Shown one piece after another: positions 58,241 to 64,000 of a DNA stretch of 64,000 nucleotides. Location of the stretch: the NCBI RefSeq assembly GCF_036785885.1, contig NC_092316.1:48803001-48867000 (forward strand), written 5' to 3'. Origin of the DNA: Coffea arabica (taxonomy: Eukaryota; Streptophyta; Magnoliopsida; Gentianales; Rubiaceae). A model generated the notes under the pieces. That model searched no databases. It was not told the DNA's origin and saw only the letters and a program-made list of their open reading frames with translations. The position numbers and the translations under genes were made by a program. The stretch's first letter is position 1. Each line of letters begins with the position of its first letter.

Positions 58241-59257
58241 GCGATACACAGAGCAAGGGAACAGAAACTTTGTTTAGAAGCAGATAGATTTAAAAGAAAG
58301 TAGAAAAAGACCCAAAAATAAATAAAAATTTACACGTTCAAATGCTTATTGAGATGGACACTAATTGGATGCACAATTAATTACAAGTACCAAAAAAAAA
58401 AAAATTCCTCTATACTGTCAGACATAGCATGCTGCAATATTATGAGTTACACACATTCTGTCATCTTGTTACAGCTCCCTTTGTTATTAACTGTTTGTCC
58501 CTTAACTGTCATTGATGTTCACTTTTGGAGCCAGAGAAATCAAATTATGAACAGTATATCTGCAACATAAAAACTGCATTTTGCTGCCTTGTGTGACACT
58601 CCTGTGTATCATCTGCAAATGAAAGTATACGTAGTTTAGATCAGGCTTGCGTATACAAAATAAAATAAAGAAGAAAGAACGAAAATTTCAAGCCGAAAGC
58701 ATTTCAAAAAGTAGATGATGAAAATTGAAGACTACCCTAAAGCTCCTGCTGCTCATCAACTCCTCAATGCAGAAATCTTGTATCTTTACACACAAGTTTA
58801 ACGGCTACCTGATAAGGAATGCAACTTTAAGCTCCAACTCTCTAAATTTTTTCATTATTCATTCTAACCTCTATTCTAGACTTCTGACCATAGACTTGTG
58901 ATAAATCAGTATATTTGAGAGACATCTGATTTCACATTGTTTCTGCAATGCCTTCTGAGCAATTCAATTCTGCTTCCTGACAGTGTTTGGCTTGTACAAT
59001 CATATTTACTAGTTGAACTTCATAATTGATCCAAGTGATGTTTCACTTCACAACCTTATGGTCTAGCGACCTCAAAGCTAAACTAATGCGAAGCATAGCA
59101 ATACAGGATGGCCAGGTTTTTTTTCTTTAAAAGAAAAGTAGTCAAAGAACAAAGAACAGTATCGAGCTCATCACGAGCTGCAAACCAGGGACTTACATGG
59201 GAATGAAAATCTTGAGATCCACAAGTTATACTAAAGTCACATCCCAAAGGTGGATTT
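58241..59257. other. 3' flank of the epimerase gene
   Basis: No gene seen. The part adjacent to 59258, up to several hundred bases, should be the 3' UTR of the minus-strand epimerase gene. Confidence 0.4.
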
Positions 59258-62200
59258 TCAAACAGCAACAGCAACTGGCCTTTTGCTGGTTTTAATTCCT
59301 TTAATAGCTGTAACACAAACATTTCATGAGAAGAGATGCATAAATTGATTAAGATATTCAATTGTTATGACTAGATCCTAGTAACCCTTCTTTATATTCC
59401 TACCTTCAGCATAATCTGGAGCACCAAAGACAGCGGAACCAGCAACTAAAGCATTTGCACCAGCCTCAATCACCTGGAAACCCACATCACAATTGAAAGA
59501 GTTAGGTATCTAAGCAAAACAGCACATAGAATGCTAATCTGTGCATAGTAAGTAGCTCCTTAATATTTAGCAAATCAGTTTACTGCACAGTAAAGCACTT
59601 GATACAAAGTTGATATATGATATCAAAATTGAAAATAATGAACACGTCAATTGTGATCAAGTAGTCTGTGTGTAAGAAAAAAAAAACGTATTTGACCCAT
59701 AGTTGGTTGTCCACCCCATTTAAGAATTAAGAGCCTTTGAACAATAATGCTAATAGATAATCAAGTTGTGCTTATCTCATTCTATTCCGTTGACTGATAA
59801 AATAAAGCTTAGGTGCCATTAACAATGGCTACGCTATCAACACTAGGCATGCACACAACAAAAATAAAAATAAAAATAAAAATAAAGTAGGCATGCGTGC
59901 ACACACATAAACACAGAAAAGGAGAAAGAGGGAGACAGAGTGACAGCGAGAGTTGTAAGATTTATATCCCTCACCTTATAAGCATTTTTAGGACCAACTC
60001 CACCATCTACCTCAATCCATGGATTCACACCCTGCAAATCAAACATTAAAATGCATTTCTTTCAATTGATTGTGCCAAGTTTATAGATGAGGAAGCAATA
60101 CCTTCTCAACGCACATTCTTCGCAAGTCTGAAATTTTCTTCACTTGGCTCTCAATAAAGCTCTGACCACCAAACCCAGGATTCACCGACATGATCAATAC
60201 TAGATCAACCACTGAAAGAAGAAAAGAGTATGTACCCTTAATTTCATATTCCACTACTAAAACACATTGTGGATGTCTATTGATTCCTCTGCCAAATTCA
60301 CATGTTAATTCCCAAATTTTACTGCTGATGATACATTGTGGCTGACGAATCTAAATCTAGCATCCTGTAAGAATGTCAGCCATTTGCTTCAATTGTAATG
60401 TTGAATTTTGAGCTCAATTTAAATGACAAAAGGATCTCATCATAGACTCCAGAATTCCAGTTAAACTCTTTGATATTAGAAGGCTAAGTGACCTTGCAAG
60501 GTTCTCTAATCAATCCAATTAGAAACTTTGAAAGAGCGGTATCCATGGGTTTTTTCTCCTCTTTCAATCCAGAATCCCTACACTTCCAAATTAGTATCTT
60601 CATGCTACTAGGTGCGCTCCATCAGTTATGCACTCCTTTAAGAATAAAGTTGGATCACATCATTCCTCTTCTAGCATTTAAGGGATTATCCAGAATTAAG
60701 CAACCACATCTTCTTTTCCATCTATGATAAGCACTGATATGAACGAATCTTACCATCAAGTACATATTCTATCGTGGTCAATGGGGTTGCAGGGTTCAGG
60801 ACAACTCCAGCTTTAGCTCCCAGACCTTTGATCTGAATAAAAAAGTTATTTAGGTTCAAAGAAATGACTTGCTCTAAACAAATAATCCAACAGAAGCCAT
60901 AATATCAAACTCAAGTAATAAATTGAAGTGTGATTTTATGATATTTTAAAGCAAATAAATAGGTGAACATATAAAAAAAGCTTTTAACAACAGTAGAGTT
61001 AATTTGTATATGTCATCATGATTTCAGGAATTTGAATTTCAAATAAGTCTTTTACCACGCCTTTACTAAAATTCAAAAATCATTGCAGTCAAATAGATGA
61101 GGTTGTGTAAAAAGAGAGATGATAAATTCATTAGGAAGGAAAACTGCATTGCTACTTAATAGTCAGCTTACAAGTAATGGATTTTATATGATTATGAAGA
61201 ACCTATGAATTCAAGACTTGATGATTTTTCTCAGAGAATAGTACGTATTATGACATAAATTGATGGAGTCAGATCATTATGAAGGTAATATTGCAGGCAA
61301 TGCCCAAGTAGGACCAGCTTTAACAACCGTATCGTAATTCTTAGGTTAGGTTCCATACGAGTTCCCATATCTAGTACAATAACCAGTTGTTGCATACATA
61401 TAACTGAGGTGGCAGATTTGCCCAATTTGAAGAGGAGTGGACTCATTTACATAAACAATGACATGACTCTAGCATATATCAGTCTATCTCAACCAAGATC
61501 GCTACTCTTGCAACCTTAAGTGTTTTAGGATCATCGGTTTGATGAACTTTTGCCTTAATTGCTTTCTGTTTCCAAGGTGGAATGCTGAGAAATCTGGATG
61601 ACACATTCGTTGAGAATAGTAAGCTAAAATTCAATCAAGTATGAAATTACAGTTTCAAGAGAAATGAACTTACTTGAGTCAGTGTACGATGCAAATGGAT
61701 GGTGGAAGACTGTTCACAGTGGACGCTAACTATATCAGCTCCGGCCTTTATAAAATCAGGCACCCGCTGCTCAGGTTCAACAATCATCTGCACACTTTAA
61801 TTGCAGGTTAGCAAATCATCGCTTGTAAGTTCTAAAGGTCATCTATGGACATTTGAATGACAAAAATACCAGATGCACATCCAATGGAAGGTCTGTGATA
61901 GGGCGCAATGCATCAACCACTAGAGGTCCTATAGTTATATTTGGAACAAAACGACCATCCATGACATCGACATGAATCCAATCACAACCTGCCAACTCAA
62001 CTGCTTTTACCTAAATGCATTAAAACTGGAAGAGTTAAAATCTAAACAAACTTAAGGGGACAATAATGACATGATATTTCTACAGCAATGGATTTCATGC
62101 AGCTGGCTATTCATCTCATCCAACGATCTAGACTATTGGAAAAATATCATAACATGAAAACTGTACCTGTTCTCCTAGCTTTGAAAAATTGGCAGAAAGG

Positions 62201-62281
62201 ATAGATGGTGAAACAATAATATCGGTTTTTGAGAACTTGTCCACCCTGGAAGTTGCTTTCACAACAGTTCGAGATCTTCTC
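59258..62281 (-). CDS. RPE: Ribulose-phosphate 3-epimerase, plastid form (first exon not included)
   Basis: Eight exons on the minus strand: 62167-62281, 61870-62010, 61674-61787, 60754-60832, 60102-60211, 59975-60031, 59404-59473 and 59258-59307. They total 736 nt in consistent phase, with the stop at 59258-59260. The enzyme interconverts ribulose-5-phosphate and xylulose-5-phosphate in the Calvin cycle and pentose phosphate pathway, as a TIM barrel with a bound metal. Visible active-site motifs: [24 protein letters not shown] (H and D), DVHLM (H), [10 protein letters not shown] and EVDGGVG (D). The basic segment [18 protein letters not shown] is the end of a chloroplast transit peptide. The exon with the start codon must lie upstream, within 62282-64000 or past the window edge; I could not identify it. 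Confidence 0.95.
59859..59887. repeat. (AAAAT)n repeat in an epimerase intron
   Basis: Five or so AAAAT units in the intron between exons 6 and 7 of the epimerase gene. Confidence 0.85.
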
Positions 62282-64000
62282 CTGGATGCATGCAGGAAAC
62301 AACAAGCATCATAGTTAAGGTAACTATAGGTCCTCAACTAACTTTATGTTCATTTGATGAAGAATTACATGTAAAAGAAGTTCTCGAAGATATTGCAGTT
62401 CCATATATATGCGATGCAATCCCATAATTCATCAGAAAATTAACAGGAAAAAATAGTGAGAAAACAGAAAGATATAGTTCTATTATGTTATCAGCCACCA
62501 AGGAAAAAACACATAAGATTGCATTTATAGTTCAATTCCAAAATCAGCAGAAGCAAATGGTTCCGTTAAATATTTTATAAACAGGATATAACACATAGCG
62601 CAAAGGAACAGACTCATAACATACTTTGACCTTGAACAATTGACCACTACAGCGATAGTTAAATATAAGCAAGTTTGGATGAAGGAGAAGAGAAGTTAGA
62701 GCTTCCAACCAAAAGGCATCCTTTGTATTTATTCAAGGGGGAGCGCTTACATAGAATGTCTAATACAAGTACCACCTATCAGTAAGATTTTGTAGGCTCA
62801 CAGGTTTAGAAAGGCTCTTATTATGATAGATAGAGCGTATTTAGGAGAAACCATCTGATTAAGAGGGAGTGAATAGGAATAATACCTCAAGAGGCAGATT
62901 TTCCAAAGACAGAGACAGGCAAAGATGTATTTTGCATAAGAGGGAATGTTACTGGTGTACTAAAGTAGTATAGAAAAGCAAAACACACAGTTAACTGGAT
63001 GCAAGAAACAAATTCTCCAAATTGAGAAACTGTAATATGGAAAAGTAATTTGCAATTCCAGAATATTTCCATTTAGGTGCAACAGATAAAGACCCAGTAT
63101 GGAGTCTGAAACCAAAATTTCTACTGAACTTTCTCTTTCTTGGTTCATAAGCCGAAAATGAATTACCTTTTCAAAATTGAAAAGGCCAGAGAATAGACAA
63201 AAGAATAGGGACACAGCATTGAAGCAGCTTGATTATTATAAGTATAAAACGTAAATCAGCAAGCTAAGTCATAGCTTGAATACTTGATACCAGATAGATA
63301 TATCAGTATGGGTGGGATAATTAGGCAATCCACCAAAAGTCATACCTCTCAGCATCAATCACTTAGTTATATAGCTCTTAAGGAAAACCTATTCACCAAT
63401 CTTACTAATAACATGTGAACCCTGATGCACTCTAAGATTCCCAAGCACTGACAATCATCATCCAGAAAACTCTTGTAAAACCGATTGACCAGTCATTAAG
63501 CTGAATGTTCCCAACAAAGCATATTTACAAACATGAATCGAGCAAAAACCATCTCTCTGTAACACACTAACTTTTACTCTCACCTTCTTTGAATCAAAAA
63601 ATTACTTCATTATGAAGGATTAAACTCCTATACCAACTAATTCCAGAGTACACTTGACAATAGCCAAACCTAGACTTTGTATGCAGAGAATTTGAACTTA
63701 GCAATCCATAAACCTCACACCACCATAGCCAAAAGCCACCATATACGCACAGAATTTACCGGCTATTATGCATATAAACCAAATATAACTATAGCAAACA
63801 TCAAAAAAAGCAAACACCTATTCGAAAGCCCACTTAACTAGTTAACAGAATTCTTGAACCATTCAACATTTTCCTTGACCCTTGACCTTTAAACTTCAAC
63901 AGGATCAAAACCCAATAAAATTGGAGACAAATAAGCACAGAAAAAAAAAAGTATACAGATCAACTGATGCAGAATCATACCAATAATGACAGAAGCAAAG
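62282..64000. other. Probable first intron of the epimerase gene, to window edge
   Basis: No convincing exon with a start codon and a donor leaving two bases of a codon was found. A possible donor (ATTG|GTATGA on the minus strand, exon end at 63981) lies at the edge but gives an atypical junction residue. The rest is AT-rich non-coding DNA. Confidence 0.4.

Noticed and set aside
63981-64000. Possible donor of the missing first epimerase exon at the window edge
   Set aside because: The exon would give a tryptophan at the junction and no transit-peptide-like sequence can be read in 20 bases.
1-64000. tRNA, rRNA, snoRNA or CRISPR arrays
   Set aside because: Apart from the Pol III B box inside the SINE, no cloverleaf, rRNA segment or spaced identical repeat pattern was recognised by eye.

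Overview
This is nuclear DNA from a flowering plant, almost certainly a eudicot. The evidence is intron-split genes with GT-AG junctions, three intronless pentatricopeptide repeat (PPR) genes, a plastid ribulose-phosphate 3-epimerase gene, chromodomain Ty3/gypsy retrotransposons, a TRIM-like element, hAT-type MITEs and tRNA-derived SINEs. The species cannot be fixed from the sequence alone. No bacterial, organellar or CRISPR features were seen.

The left 25.8 kb is a nested transposon block. Positions 1-5788 hold a small, fairly young chromovirus-type Ty3/gypsy element (590-bp LTRs, about 98.5% identical) with one in-frame stop in gag, one frameshift and one stop before the chromodomain. Beside it lies a decayed minus-strand gene remnant (5789-6374). 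Next comes a putative DNA element (8210-9602, continuing at about 20600) that carries an eight-copy 84-88 bp tandem array and an inverted-repeat insert. It was split by an 11-kb Tekay/Del-like element (9603-20594) with 2.74-kb LTRs and a perfect CCGAT target duplication. The gag-pol of that element stays in one frame for 4.6 kb but contains eleven in-frame stops. Further right, a TRIM-like element (21626-25020, target duplication ATCCC) has a 2.78-kb solo LTR (22075-24850, target duplication TCCCA) inside its 3' LTR.

From 27 kb onward the window is gene-rich. In order: a NEN-type DEDDh exonuclease gene (27036-32703, minus, six coding exons), an E+ class PPR gene (36648-38273, minus), a P-class PPR gene (40051-42069, plus), a second E+ type PPR gene (42909-44321, plus), a membrane-anchored RING-H2 gene like NEP1-interacting proteins (46135-48862, plus, five exons), the tRNA-splicing endonuclease subunit gene SEN54 (50385-54623, minus, four coding exons), and plastid ribulose-phosphate 3-epimerase (59258-62281, minus, eight exons, first exon not found). 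All exon sets except the partial epimerase sum to whole codons.

The most interesting local events surround the RING gene. A SINE with a 12-bp target duplication sits in its last coding exon and supplies the last four codons and the stop. A degenerate, SINE-free copy of the same exon and its 3' flank lies 8 kb away (about 56620-58240) and includes a broken antisense LRR receptor-like gene. The order exonuclease / P-class PPR / epimerase recalls, from memory, the Arabidopsis block At5g61390-At5g61400-At5g61410, which suggests conserved gene order with later insertions.
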